The position numbers and the translations under genes were made by a program. 64,000 nt of DNA from contig JAFMOC010000009.1 in assembly GCA_019802505.1 (NCBI GenBank), positions 7,917,001 through 7,981,000 on the forward strand, given 5' to 3'. The notes below the pieces were generated by a model. That model ran no database searches and was not told the DNA's origin. It saw only the letters and a list, made by a program, of their open reading frames with translations. Of the stretch, positions 32,690-42,936 are shown in pieces. How positions within the stretch are numbered: the first letter of the stretch is position 1; each line of letters begins with the position of its first letter. Source of the stretch: Corydoras sp. C115 (lineage: Eukaryota > Chordata > Actinopteri > Siluriformes > Callichthyidae).

Positions 32690-32863
32690 ATCTCATTATC
32701 TTTGACTTAATCCTCTGCTAGGGTCAGCATCCAGGGGAGAACATTTCGGCACCCAGGACAGGGCGCCAATACAGGCTATATAGGAGAAATTCATAGAGGG
32801 GCAATTAAGGGTCTCCAGCACCCAAGGATGGACGTGCTGACCACAACGCCACTATGCTGCTCC
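32690..32863 (-). repeat. Diverged Mermaid-like fragment, older subfamily
   Basis: The antisense piece has the alternative middle AGGCTATATAGGAGAAATTC and GAGGGGCAATTAAGGG. It shares the head ending CCACAACGCCACTATGCTGC with the next copy. Confidence 0.7.
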
Positions 32864-32906
32864 GCTATTAATATTATATATGATATAAATTATACTGTTT
32901 ATATAT

Positions 32907-33217
32907 ACATCCATTATCTTCTGCTTAATCCTCTACTAGGGTCGCCAGGAGGGTTCTCCTTGCCCATCCAGGGGAGAACATTTCGGGTGCTGGGCAGATA
33001 CACCCAGGACAGGGCGCCAATACATCATTGGACACACAGGCTATATTGGAAATATTTAGAGAGGGGCAATTAAGGGCAGCCAATTCACCTTGAATACATT
33101 TTTTGGACTGTGGAAGCAAACCAATAAAGAAAACATAGAAACTCCACCCAGACAGGGATCCAAACCCGGATCTCCAACACCAAGAGATGGACGTACTGAC
33201 CACAACACCACTATGCT
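32907..33217 (-). repeat. Diverged Mermaid-like copy, older subfamily
   Basis: The same alternative middle (AGGCTATATTGGAAATATTT, GGCAGCCAATTCACCTTGAA) as at 32.7 kb, and GATCTCCAACACCAAGAG instead of the common head spacer. The three adjacent copies 32690, 32907 and 33252 share the order ATTAATATTA-flank then repeat, so local duplication is likely. Confidence 0.75.
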
Positions 33218-33251
33218 ATTAATATTAATGATATAAATTATACTGATTATA

Positions 33252-33384
33252 TATCCATCTATTATCTTCTGCTTTATCCACTATTAGGGTCGGGGTGAGG
33301 GTGTCCCCATGCCCATCCAAGGGAGAACATTTCGGGCACTGGGCAGATACACCCAGGACAGGACGCCAATCTATCACTGGGTGC
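33252..33384 (-). repeat. Mermaid-like SINE, tail third
   Basis: The antisense piece runs from ATCCATCTATTATCTTCTGC to CAATCTATCACTGGGTGC. Confidence 0.78.
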
Positions 33385-34105
33385 TATACTGTATATAAGA
33401 CCTATAATGTAAAAGGATGATGTAGATGTCTAATTTACGGTTCTATTATGGACTAAACTTTTGAATTAAGATGTACACAATGTGAGTGTACTGAGAGTCG
33501 ACCTCAATCAATTCACCAGCGCTGCTTCATATTGGTTTCATACTGACTTATTAAAAAAAACAACAATAGTTACAGGATACGCGGCGTATACGGCGCCCGT
33601 CAGCTGACAGATCGTAACCAACGCCGTGAGAAGCTAATGATAAAACTCGCTGCTACTCTGCTTACAGTGAAGGATCAATTTTCCCATCACACTCTCACTT
33701 GACACCTTGATGCTTGTCTCTGTCACGGAAAATAAAAAAGTACTTCAGATGTGAATATTGCCGACGGATGCAGACGGGATAAAAATCCATCCATCATCTT
33801 TATTATAATATCAACTAAAGACACGTAGACAGGCCTATCGCGACGACAGCAAAGCTAACTTCAGAGCGAGGGCGGCTCTGTTTCCCCTCGTTGCTGCGTA
33901 CGAGGTACAAACTGTGTATTATAAATACACACAAATATACACACACACACACACACACACTAACTACACATCATTAACCATTCCATATAGATGCAGCCTG
34001 ATATTCCACAACTCCAGGCTCCAGTCCATTTTTCTTACAGTTCTCCATATTCTCTCCCTGAGTGATCAGGAACTCCCGCAGAACCTTTTGCAAGCAGGTA
34101 TTATT
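33385..34105. other. Unique sequence
   Basis: Single-copy sequence with a (CA)n tract at 33940-33961. There is no gene. Confidence 0.42.
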
Positions 34106-34745
34106 AGTTCAAGTCATTTATTTATAAGTTTTTTTTTATAATAGTACATCGTCACAAAGCAGCTTTACAGAGTTATAAACCTTTAAACCCCCAAAGAGCA
34201 AAACCAAGAGACAGCGGAAAGACAAAGCTCCCTGTTATGTTGATATCTTAAGGAAGAAACCTTGTGAGGACCAGGGCTCAGTGGGGGACTCATCCTCCTT
34301 CAGCATCAACAGTGTAGGACAGCCATGTACAGACTGTGTGGTGATCATGTGACCCGTATTTAACAAATGGGAAAACTCTAACAACTGGAAAACTATATGT
34401 AAGCCCATTAAGGGCGTCCTGCAGGACCGCCGGTCCAATTAGGGTGGAGGATGATTCTCAGCACTGCAGTGACACTGATGTAATGGTATGAGTGGATCAG
34501 ATACAACAGTGCTGATGGATCTACATATAAATCAGTGTATCAGAAAAGTGACACTGCAGTGACACTGATGTAAAGGTATGAGTGGATCAGATACAACAGT
34601 GGAGCTACATATAAATCAGTGTATCAGAATACTCCTGTGGGTGTTTGTCAGCACGTCTAGCACATCAGAACCTCTTCGTACGCATTCTCAGAGTGTGTAT
34701 TTGTGTGAGAGGTTCTTAAGCAGAGTTCTAATAACTGGAACCCAA
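34106..34745 (+). repeat. Composite dispersed repeat, longest copy
   Basis: It begins with the AGCGCTTTTTACAA-type segments seen at 4.99 and 10.19 kb. It continues through AGACAGCGGAAAGACAAAGC, AACAACTGGAAAACTATATG, AGGGCGTCCTGCAGGACCGC and GGATGATTCTCAGCACTGCA. The copy at 37.49 kb shows the same later order, which proves these parts belong together. Inside it a 90-bp segment is tandemly duplicated (from 34462 and from 34552). Confidence 0.75.
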
Positions 34746-34929
34746 TAGGTACCACTTTTGCTCCAGCGTGTACAGTAGCACAGGAACCTGGTGACAAGTT
34801 TAAAGTACAGTGAGGGAATACAGGCCCGAATAAAATCCAAATCCATATATAATTAGCTCAGAGTCTACAAGCTCTGCGGCAGCATTCAACACGGAGTGCC
34901 AAGGAAACATCGGGGCGCAGAACAAATAC
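34746..34929. other. Unique sequence
   Basis: A short single-copy gap with nothing recognised. Confidence 0.4.
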
Positions 34930-35180
34930 AGACCTAACGCTGGTAGCAACAGCATGTAATTAAAATCATACAGCCCACTATTGTGTAATTCTCCAGGTTA
35001 CAATGAAAACACATGACAACATGTGCCAGGAAAAGCAATTCCCTCGATTGGAATGTGGTATGAGGACAATGTAAAGGACAAAATACAGCAAAAGCAATGA
35101 AATGTACCTTCGGACAAACGTATTCCAAGGTAAAGCTCTGCAAACCGACAGATAAATAAAAAGAGTGAATGTGATCTGTG
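34930..35180. promoter_or_regulatory. Candidate conserved non-coding element
   Basis: Smooth single-copy sequence with TGTAATTAAAATCATACAGC at its start, CACAAATG-like spacing, ACAACATGTGCCAGG (an E-box) and no simple repeats. It has the look of a vertebrate enhancer. Confidence 0.38.
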
Positions 35181-35460
35181 AGACAGGACCGACGGAGTGG
35201 ATATGTCCTGCCCTTGTTTTTCATCATCCGAGACAAATTCAAAGCCGTGATGTCAGCGAGCTGAAGGCTAGTGACCTTCTCAGCAAGGTGGAAGACAGAG
35301 AGCACCATGGGGCTGCGAAAGATGAAAGCAAGAGGAGCTTCAGAGGAAACAAGAGCTTGAAAAAGTTTGAGTGCTGCATTTATTCAGTCAGACGCACGAT
35401 GCCTCAACAATTTGAGGCCGACAACTATAATTATGCAAAGAACAGTCTTTGTGAAAATCA
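35181..35460. other. Unique sequence
   Basis: Single-copy sequence of mixed composition, possibly continuing the previous element. No exon was recognised. Confidence 0.35.
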
Positions 35461-35461
35461 T

Positions 35462-35490
35462 AATATTATTATTATTATTATTATTATCAT
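35462..35490. repeat. (TTA)n microsatellite
   Basis: About 9 TTA units. Confidence 0.9.
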
Positions 35491-35499
35491 TGAAGCTTT

Positions 35500-35816
35500 T
35501 ATCCATCCATCCATTATCTTCCGCTTTATCCTCTACTCTACGTTTTGGGCGCTGGGCAGATACACCCAGGACAGTACGCCAATCTATCATTGAACACACA
35601 CACTCACTCACACAAACACACTCTATATGGGGCAATTTGGAGAATTCTTTTGACCGTTATCCATGTTTTTGGACTGTGGGAGGAAACCGGAGAACCCGGA
35701 GGAAACCCACGCAGACACGGGGAGAACATGCAAACTCCACCCAGATTGGGATTCAAATCGGGAATCCCAAGCGCTGAGAGGAGAACATGCCAACCACTAA
35801 GCTACCATGCCACCCT
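35500..35816 (-). repeat. Mermaid-like SINE with a short internal deletion
   Basis: The antisense copy lacks the G-run and CCCATCCAGGGGAGAA segment (TCTACGTTTTGGGCGCTGGG). The head is complete. Confidence 0.85.
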
Positions 35817-35840
35817 GAAACTTTTATATTTAACATATAA

Positions 35841-35866
35841 TATAATAATAATAATAATAATAATAA
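35841..35866. repeat. (TAA)n microsatellite
   Basis: About 8 TAA units ending at the target duplication of the next SINE. Confidence 0.88.
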
Positions 35867-35872
35867 TTGTTG

Positions 35873-36222
35873 GGGACAGCACAGTGGCTTAGTGGTTGGC
35901 ATGTTCTCCTCTCAGTGCTAGGAATTCCCAGTTCAAATCCCAATCGGGGTGGAGTCTTCATGTTCTCCCCGTGTCCATGTGGGTTTCCTCCGGGTTCTCC
36001 GCTTTCCTCCCACAGTCCAAAAACATGGATCAATGTCAATTGAATTCTCCAAATTGCCCCATATAAAGTGTGTCTGTGTGAGTGAGTGTGCCTGGCGATA
36101 GTTTGGCGTCCTGTCCTGGGTGTATCCTGGGTGTGCCCAGCGCCCGAAACGTTCTCCCCTGGATGGGCATGGAGAACCCACCCTAGAAGAAGATAAAGTT
36201 GAAGATAATGGATGGATGGAAT
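35873..36222 (+). repeat. Mermaid-like SINE, full length, 10-bp TSD
   Basis: The sense copy has A box TGGCTTAGTGG. ATAATTGTTG flanks it at 35863-35872 and 36223-36232. The B box is AGTTCAAATCC. There is a small duplication of TGTCCTGGGTGTATCC near 36111-36130. Confidence 0.9.
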
Positions 36223-36417
36223 ATAATTGTTGTTCCATTGTGTTCAGTCCACCAGCATCCACTAATAATCAACTTGTTTAAAATGAAACAAATGACTTCA
36301 GGCTTATTACCAAATACATACCCGTATATAAAATACATATAAACATCATACACGTCATTGCAGAGTGGTTTTAGACGCCTTACTGATGTTATAATTATTA
36401 GTACTAGTATTTATTTA

Positions 36418-36640
36418 GGAGTTGTAACACCAAGATAGTTCACTTCGGAGCCACGTTCCCGACAGTAACGAGTCCAAATCCACAACAGGACCTGTCTTTG
36501 GAATGACAGAGAACCTGGAATAAACCCACTTGAACACAGAGAGGACATGCAGACATTACACAGAAAAGACCATGGCTCGCTTAAACTGGGAACCGAACCT
36601 GGGGCCGTCTTGCTGTGAGGTGGAAGGTTAGTTGAAGGTC
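36418..36640 (-). repeat. Strongly diverged Mermaid-related fragment
   Basis: The antisense order GAGAACCTGGAATAAACCCA, GAGGACATGCAGAC and GGGAACCGAACCTGG is kept, but identity is low. It may be an old relative such as an HE1-type element. Confidence 0.5.
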
Positions 36641-36959
36641 TACATGGTAAGATTGTGATTATTTGGAGATTAGTAGAGTATTTCAGCATCCAAACCATTC
36701 CACACAAACAAGAACGTTTGTCCGAATGTCTGGAGGACTGGAGACCTGTCCTCCAAACTTCCAACCGACGTAAACCTGGCGAAGACGTCAACACCCCCAT
36801 GCTCGCCAACACCCAGCCCTAATCAGGATGAACAGATGATTGATTAGACCGTAAACGAATACAGATCTGTCCACATACTATTGGACTGAACTGTGTATAT
36901 GTCTAAAATAGTCTCTCTTACTTCTTCACTTGAGGAAAGCGTGACGTCGTGACGTATTA
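36641..36959. other. Unique sequence
   Basis: Nothing recognised. Confidence 0.4.
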
Positions 36960-37345
36960 TAACCCGTTAACGCATTACTGACTGTGAGTTTACGACTTTA
37001 TGTAAATATCCCGGTGCGCGGTGCACATTAGCATTCGCCGTTCGAGGCGCTTGTTCTCTGAAGTGTAAACAATCGGCCCGTTTCTATTCTGTTCTACACG
37101 TCGCGTCTGGCCGGCTGAATCTTCAAAGACCATTAACCCACTTAATACGGCGCCGTGGCCGAGCGCGAGGAGGAGCTCTTCATTTACATGAAGCAAATGG
37201 CCAGAGCAGAGAGACCGTATCGGATACACATTAGGAGAGATCAGCTGACGCTTCGTCCCACGATACGTTTCCACTCGCTGACATCCTTTCTTTCTAATTT
37301 GGAGCGATTTCACAAAAACCCACTTTAAAGCCGACGTTCAGCTGC
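36960..37345. promoter_or_regulatory. Candidate conserved non-coding element
   Basis: A repeat-free block with CCATTAACCCACTTAATACG, ACATGAAGCAAATGGCCAGA and TTATGTAAATATCC (POU/FOX-like). A minus frame of 107 codons is open, but I see no protein family in it. It reads as an enhancer-type sequence. Confidence 0.38.
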
Positions 37346-37486
37346 GAGTAAATAGCACTCTGGCAATTTGGCTTTTCATCATGGTTTATATAAACAATAT
37401 AAAGGCAAACGTATGTGGAGACCAATCCAACAAATCCGATATGAGACGGTGGGCGTTAATATACCGTTGGACCTCGGGTCGGGGCT

Positions 37487-37770
37487 TTTATGTTGTTATT
37501 TAAGAGCAAGACGAAGAGACAGCGGCAAGACAAAACTCCCTGTTATTATTTTAAGGATTTAACAAATGGAAAAACTCTAACAACTGGAAAACTATATGTA
37601 AGTCCAATAAGGGCGTCCTGCACAACCGCCAGTCCAATTTGGGTGGAGGATGATTCTCAGCACTGCAGTGACACTGATGTAATGGTATGAGTGGATCAGA
37701 TACAGCAGTGCTGATGGAGCTACATATAAATCAGTGTATCACAATACTCCTGTGGGGGTTTGTCAGCACA
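37487..37770 (+). repeat. Composite dispersed repeat, second copy
   Basis: It matches 34106-34745 through AGACAGCGGCAAGACAAAAC, AACAACTGGAAAACTATATG, GGATGATTCTCAGCACTGCA and ATACTCCTGTGGGGGTTTGT. It has one copy of the 90-bp segment rather than two. A Mermaid-like copy begins where it stops. Confidence 0.75.
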
Positions 37771-38050
37771 TCCTGGTTCGAATCCCAATATGGATGGAGT
37801 TTCCATGTTCTCTCCATGTCCGCGTGGGTTTCCTCCCACAGTCAAAAAACTCGGATCAAGGTCAATTGAATTCTCCAAATTGCCCCATATAGAGTGTGTG
37901 TGTGTGTGTGTGTGACTGAGTGTGTGTCTAGTGATTGATTAGCGTCCTGTCCTGGATGTATCTGCCCAGCACCTGAAACGTTCTCCACTGGATGGGCATG
38001 GGGAACACCCCCACCCAGTAGAGGATTAAGTGTAAAATAATGAATGAATT
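37771..38050 (+). repeat. Mermaid-like SINE lacking the A box
   Basis: The sense copy starts at the B box GGTTCGAATCC and ends AATGAATGAATTA. It contains a (GT)10 expansion. Confidence 0.84.
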
Positions 38051-38073
38051 ATAAATAGGCTCATGTTTAATTA

Positions 38074-38418
38074 GGGCGGCACGGTGGCTTAGTGATGGCT
38101 TAGTGACACCTTCGCCTCTCTGTGCTAGGGATTCCAGGTTCGAATCCCAATCTGGGTGGAGTTTGCATGTTCTCCCCATGTCTGCGTGGGTTTCCTCCAG
38201 GTTCTCCGGTTTCCTCCCACAGTCCAAAAACATGGATCAAGGTCAATTGAATTCTCCAAATTGCCCCATATAGAGTGTGTGTGTGTGTGTGTGTGTGTGA
38301 GTGTGTGCCCAGTGATAGATTGGCGTCCTATCCTGTATCTGTATCTATGTATCTGCCCAGCACCCAAAACGTTCTCCCCTGGATGGACATGGGGAACCAT
38401 CCATAGATGGATGGAACA
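38074..38418 (+). repeat. Mermaid-like SINE with duplicated A box
   Basis: The sense copy in which TGGCTTAGTGA occurs twice in tandem (38084-38106). The B box GGTTCGAATCC is intact. The last part is shortened to CATAGATGGATGG. Confidence 0.86.
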
Positions 38419-39058
38419 TCTAAAGCAACAGCATCTACAGAAGGAAGGAAGCGTATGGGTGTGTTTGGCTGACAGAGGAACACTCACAAGAACGGATTAC
38501 CATAAATAAGAAGATCATTAGCAGAGGTAGGATTACGGAGTGTTTGCAGTCGTACAGCACGTTTGTGTGCGTTGTTCATGCCAAATACTTTGCAATGCAA
38601 ATCGCTCCGACGCAACTTAATAACGAGCATCATCAGGGTGGAGCATGCAGCCATCTGCTCAGAAAAGCTCCGAGTCATTCATTCAAATCATCCGAAATCA
38701 TGTTATCAGATGATGCATGGGGTCCGCGGGTTCGCAGATGACACGAAAAACCACGTACAGCCAGGATTTAGATGATCGCTCAGCTGTACGACAAATTCAA
38801 CACGCACTTCCGGCCCTGTTACATATTAAAGGGCGTGTCTACGTATTAATGGTCTATATATATCAATCAGTCAGAGGTGTGTTTATCATCAGTCTCTCGT
38901 TTAGCTCAACCAACCAACAGAGGAACAGTCGGCCTGCTGATTAATACCACACCACGTCCCGCCGTGCCGCAGAGACACGCCGTGGGGTTTTACCGTAACG
39001 TTCCGCCGGATGATACAAGACCCCGTAATGATGCACCGAAACAGAACCGGGTTTAAAG
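38419..39058. other. Unique sequence, partly enhancer-like
   Basis: 38540-38830 is smooth single-copy sequence (CTTTGCAATGCAAATCGCTC has an octamer-like ATGCAAAT). No gene was recognised. Confidence 0.35.
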
Positions 39059-39074
39059 ACTAAAGAATCATTTG

Positions 39075-39170
39075 GATGCATGGCGGCGACTCCATGGTGG
39101 TGCAGTGCAGTGTAAAGATCCCGGGTTTGATTCCCAGATGGATTTGGTTCTTTAAAGTGAGTGAAGTCTT
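39075..39170 (+). repeat. Possible SINE fragment
   Basis: ACTCCATGGTGGTGCAGTGC followed by CCCGGGTTTGATTCCCAG suggests an A box and B box of a degenerate tRNA-derived SINE. Confidence 0.3.
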
Positions 39171-39319
39171 AGATTTCTGACGCGGTGTCTGCAGGTCCAG
39201 GCAGGAGATCTCTGTGTCCATGACGTAGTTAGAGTCCATCTTTAAATCACTGAAACAGCATTCCCACTGAAGGTTTAGCATCAGAATAAAAAATGGATAA
39301 AAAAAATAGATAAAGAGAA

Positions 39320-39438
39320 CTGAGGTATTTAAAATTGCACATAAACAAATTCTAAGTATGAATACATCTGTGCACTATTTATTCTATGTATATACTATGT
39401 ATTTAGAATTTGTTTGTGAGCAATTTGAAATACCTCAG
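39320..39438. repeat. Inverted-repeat element (MITE-like)
   Basis: The left arm 39320-39358 starts CTGAGGTATTTAAAATTGCA. The right arm 39399-39438 ends AATTTGAAATACCTCAG. The two are complementary with a few mismatches around a loop of about 40 bp. The target for the adjacent LTR lies exactly at the right terminus. Confidence 0.7.
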
Positions 39439-39905
39439 TGTCACGATCACCTGCTGCACCTGTCCCTCGTTGTCGGTCCTCATTGCCTCACTTGGGTGAT
39501 TGGTTGGGTTTTGTCACATGTTTAGTTAGTTTTCTATTTAATCTGTTTTATCCCTGTATATTGCGCACGTCTTTGTTTTGTGGTTCCTATACCCTGTGTC
39601 ATGTCGTTCCGTTTGTTCCCCATTTTTGTTGGTGTCCCTACACCAATTTTTATTAAATTTACCTTTTTGGATTTTATCCCGGTGTCTTGGACTCTCCTTC
39701 CGCGCAAAACCACGGTACGGCGCTGCGCACCTTCTCCGCGTGGGTCGTGTACCGTGGGGGCGTTCGCCGGGGGCCGACGCACGTAATTTTCCCCGCGTGG
39801 TCGGTACCCGGGAGCGCTCACTAGGCGCGAGCGGCTGAACGCAGCTCTATCCCCGCGTTAGCCGCCCCTCCTTCCGGGTCAGAACGGACGATCTCTGACA
39901 CTCAG
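39434..39905. mobile_element. Target site duplications of the solo LTR
   Basis: CTCAG is present at 39434-39438 and again at 39901-39905, directly outside the TG...CA termini. Five base pairs is the usual target duplication length for Gypsy-type and some endogenous retroviral integrases. Confidence 0.85.
39439..39900 (+). mobile_element. Solo LTR, Gypsy/ERV-like, 462 bp
   Basis: It begins TGTCACGATC and ends CTCTGACA, so it has TG...CA ends with a TGTCA/TGACA inverted repeat. A TATA-like CTATTTAATC lies near 39534 and an ATTAAA polyadenylation-type signal near 39654, giving a plausible U3-R-U5 order on the plus strand. No internal coding sequence or second LTR is present, so recombination between two LTRs has probably removed the body. 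Clade (Gypsy versus endogenous retrovirus) cannot be decided from an LTR alone. Confidence 0.8.
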
Positions 39906-40045
39906 GTCTTTTCATTTGTTTTTTTTAATCCATGCTACTGCTACAATTTATATAATGTCTACTATAACTTATAATTTATATATTTTCTGCAATAATTGAT
40001 ATTAAATTAGGCCACCGTGCTGCCCTTATTGTGTTAATATTGTTA
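39906..40045. other. Unique AT-rich sequence
   Basis: Single-copy sequence except for AGGCCACCGTGCTGCCCT at 40009-40026, which is the head end of an antisense Mermaid-like copy. Confidence 0.45.
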
Positions 40046-40204
40046 ATAACATAACATCCATTATCTTCCGCTTTATCCTATATTAGGGTCACGGGGGGGT
40101 TCTCCATGTCCATCCAGGGGAGAACGTTTCGGGCGCTGGGCAGATACACCCAGGACAGAGCACCAATCTAACATAGGACACAGACTCACTCACACACTAT
40201 ATAT
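40046..40204 (-). repeat. Mermaid-like SINE, tail half
   Basis: The antisense piece runs from CATCCATTATCTTCCGC to ACTCACACACTATATATG, where it is cut off. Confidence 0.8.
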
Positions 40205-40249
40205 GAGAGTGTTATTAAATGTAGTGAAAACATAACTTATTACAACTTA

Positions 40250-40595
40250 TTCATTCATTATCAGCTACTGAATCTTCTGCTATGGACATGGCCGCTGGGG
40301 TGGGGGTGGTGGTGGTGGTGGTGGGGGGGTTCCCTCACACCCTGGACAGCGCGCCAATCTATGGCTGGATAATGAAAACATGATAAAGTAATCTGCTGCT
40401 ACCAGCCGGAGACCCAGATTCTACATTTAGAAGGTTGTACAAGTTGATAGAGACTTGTATTGCCCCCTACCCCCCCCAACCCCCCACCAAATTTCATCAA
40501 CACGAAAAAACCTGCACCCAGATTGGGACTCAAACCTGGATCTCCAGCGCCGAAAGGCTGATGTACTAACCACTTTGCCGCCGTGCCGCCCCTCT
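40250..40595 (-). repeat. Diverged Mermaid-like copy with (GGT)n
   Basis: The antisense tail and head (CTAACCACTTTGCCGCCGTG) are recognisable. The middle is replaced by unrelated sequence and a GGTGGTGG tract at 40300-40325. Confidence 0.6.
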
Positions 40596-40685
40596 GTGCG
40601 ATACACCGAGGTCGTGCACGTTTCAGACCGAACGTCCGATAGATACACCCCCCCTCCGACTCCGGTGGACCTTTGCTGTGATTAA
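40596..40685. other. Unique sequence
   Basis: A short single-copy flank. Confidence 0.4.
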
Positions 40686-41060
40686 AATGCCTAATGGGTT
40701 TGCACCTGAATAATTACTTCAGCGCGGACGGCAGTATTTTGGTTTTAATGCAGAAACGAATTGTTTCTTCACAGCTAATCCTCCATTCCCACAAACTTAA
40801 TAGTGCATGTCGTGACAATATTGAATTCAAATACCGCTTGTCGGGTGGAGTCCACACTATCCACATGGTCGGGCACAAACCACTCGGTCTGTATCCCTGC
40901 TTCAATTAAAATCCCACTCGGGCCAATTTTCTGGCTCTCAAAGAAGAAAGGCGTCTCCACAGCCGCTCCGCCACGGTTAAGATGACAATTAAATCCTATT
41001 ACACAGGACATGCTGCCGATGCTAATAGTTACGTCCTTCAGCCTTTTCTGCAACAAGACA
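40686..41060. promoter_or_regulatory. Candidate conserved non-coding element
   Basis: A smooth repeat-free block with GAATAATTACTTCAGCGC, ACAGCTAATCCTCCATTCCC, TTCAATTAAAATCCCACTCG and GACAATTAAATCC. It has several TAATTA/TAATCC words and no convincing protein. It is one of the best enhancer candidates in the window by texture. Confidence 0.42.
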
Positions 41061-41204
41061 ACCGTCCCCTCTGTACTGAGCGACCAGACAACAGCTCTAC
41101 ACTTGTTGTTCTTATTTCGATTTGTTCCTTCTGTTTAGGGCTCGTCTTCCGTTTGGAGTCTTGTGCAGTTGTTCATCTGGAGCTTCAGCCTCTTTTTCTT
41201 TTGG
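41061..41204. other. Unique sequence
   Basis: Single-copy flank leading into a SINE. Confidence 0.4.
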
Positions 41205-41509
41205 CACGTTCGCCTCTCAGCACTGGGGACTCCCAGTTCAAATCCCAATCTGGGTGGAGCTTCCATGTTCTCCCCATGCACGCGTGGGCTTCCTCTGGGT
41301 TCTCCGGTTTCCTCCCACAGTCCAAAAACATGGATCAAGATCAATTGAATTCTCCAAATTGCCCCATATAGTGTGTGTGTGTGTCTGTGAGTGTGTGCCC
41401 AGTGATAGATTGGCATCCTGTCCTGGGTGTATCTGCCCAGCGCCTGAAATGTTTTCCCCTGGATGAGCATGGAGAACCCCCCCACCGCCCTAGTAAAGGA
41501 TAAAGTGGA

Positions 41510-41514
<5 letters not shown>
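41205..41514 (+). repeat. Mermaid-like SINE lacking the A box
   Basis: The sense copy starts at CGTTCGCCTCTCAGCACTGG and ends at GGAAGATATATA, with its tail replaced by a long (TA)n tract. Confidence 0.85.

Positions 41515-41578
<64 letters not shown>
41513..41578. repeat. (TA)n microsatellite
   Basis: About 32 TA units taking the place of the SINE tail. Confidence 0.94.
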
Positions 41579-41584
<6 letters not shown>

Positions 41585-42434
41585 GTATTTTATTGGTAGG
41601 TTAAGGTTCATCTCTACAAAATTAATTGCAAATCTATACAAATTTAATAAATTAATTGCTGTTAGGACATCACAGTTATGATTAAGGACAAAACCTTCCA
41701 CTGATTCCCAGGATTAATATCTCCAGCGACCTATATTTACAACTTACAACAAGAATTGAAAAAGTGCAATGCACATATTTTATTTCTGAATGTAAATTAG
41801 CTGATTACCTAAACACATTTAACTATTAATTCTGCAGATGATTCGTTCATTACCAAAATAAAGACCTTTTGGAATATACCTGCTCTGCTCTTTCTGCTGC
41901 CCCCTGGTGGCCACACTTACCCAATACATCAACATCATCCCAGTAATGGTGCCGAAACTAAACATCTTGCCTCACCAACACCAGGTATCTACAGGTTGCT
42001 TTGGATCAGGGCTATAATAAGATTAAAGACTTTTTACCAACCAGGTTTCCAACCGTCTTTCTGTCATACTCTAAATACATCCACCAAAGACCCCGGTCCT
42101 TTGGATGAGATATTTGGAAGAACCTCACGTTCCGGTTGTTACTAAACACAAGGTTCGTGTTTAGTTTGCAGACTGAATTCTCCCGAGAACATTTACAGAC
42201 GCAGCATAAAAAAAGGACTGAGGAATCGTCAATGTGAAGCCCCTGGCACCATTATTCCAATGGGGGGTGGGGGAGGGGTGGGCATAATTTTAAACAGCCA
42301 GTGTCCTGGGGAAATTAAGCAACTTGGGATGACCTTTATAAAACCATCTTACTTACATAGTAAAGTTCTTATGTTTGTGTTTGGAGCAGACAGAGGGGAA
42401 AACAACGATAACAGCTGAAATAATAAAGACACAG
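41579..42434. other. Unique sequence with CTCF-like site
   Basis: No gene was recognised. It holds the CTCF-like motif at 41897-41910 and is free of Mermaid-like copies. Confidence 0.45.
41897..41910 (-). promoter_or_regulatory. CTCF-like core motif
   Basis: The minus strand reads CCACCAGGGGGCAG, which fits every position of the CTCF core CCASYAGRKGGCRS. Confidence 0.55.
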
Positions 42435-42481
42435 AGACAGACAAACACACACACATACACACACATACACACACACACAGC
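42435..42481. repeat. Imperfect (CA)n microsatellite
   Basis: CACACA runs interrupted by TA. Confidence 0.85.
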
Positions 42482-42904
42482 TGAGGGAATGCATATCAGT
42501 TGGTCCTGATGGAAAGAGAAACGGTGTGAAACTCATTTGGTGCAGACTGCTGTTTAGACTGACTGGATGACCTTTACTATAATTAAACAGCCTTAAGGGT
42601 GCCCCCCCAAATAATGACTTTATTTTCTGAGAAAGTATTTATGTTTAATGCAGACACTGATAATCCCAGGAGCTTATGCAGACTGATAGAGTGGCATAAT
42701 AACATCATGCAATATTATTATTATTATTATATTATTTTTGGCGTTACACAAATGCTAAGCTCGCGGGAGACGCTCTCCAAGAAGCAGAGACCTTTAAAAA
42801 CATCTGTATACGACCGCAATTAAAAATGCAGGGAGTCTGCGGTGCTGTGGAGCAGCGGGTGGCAGGGTTCTAAGAGTTCTAAAAATCCACTCATACCAGC
42901 TTAA
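42482..42904. other. Unique sequence
   Basis: Single-copy sequence with a (TAT)n stretch at 42713-42732. There is no gene. Confidence 0.42.
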
Positions 42905-42936
42905 CACACCACCACCACCACCACCACCACCACCAC
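42905..42936. repeat. (CAC)n microsatellite
   Basis: About 10 CAC units. Confidence 0.93.
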
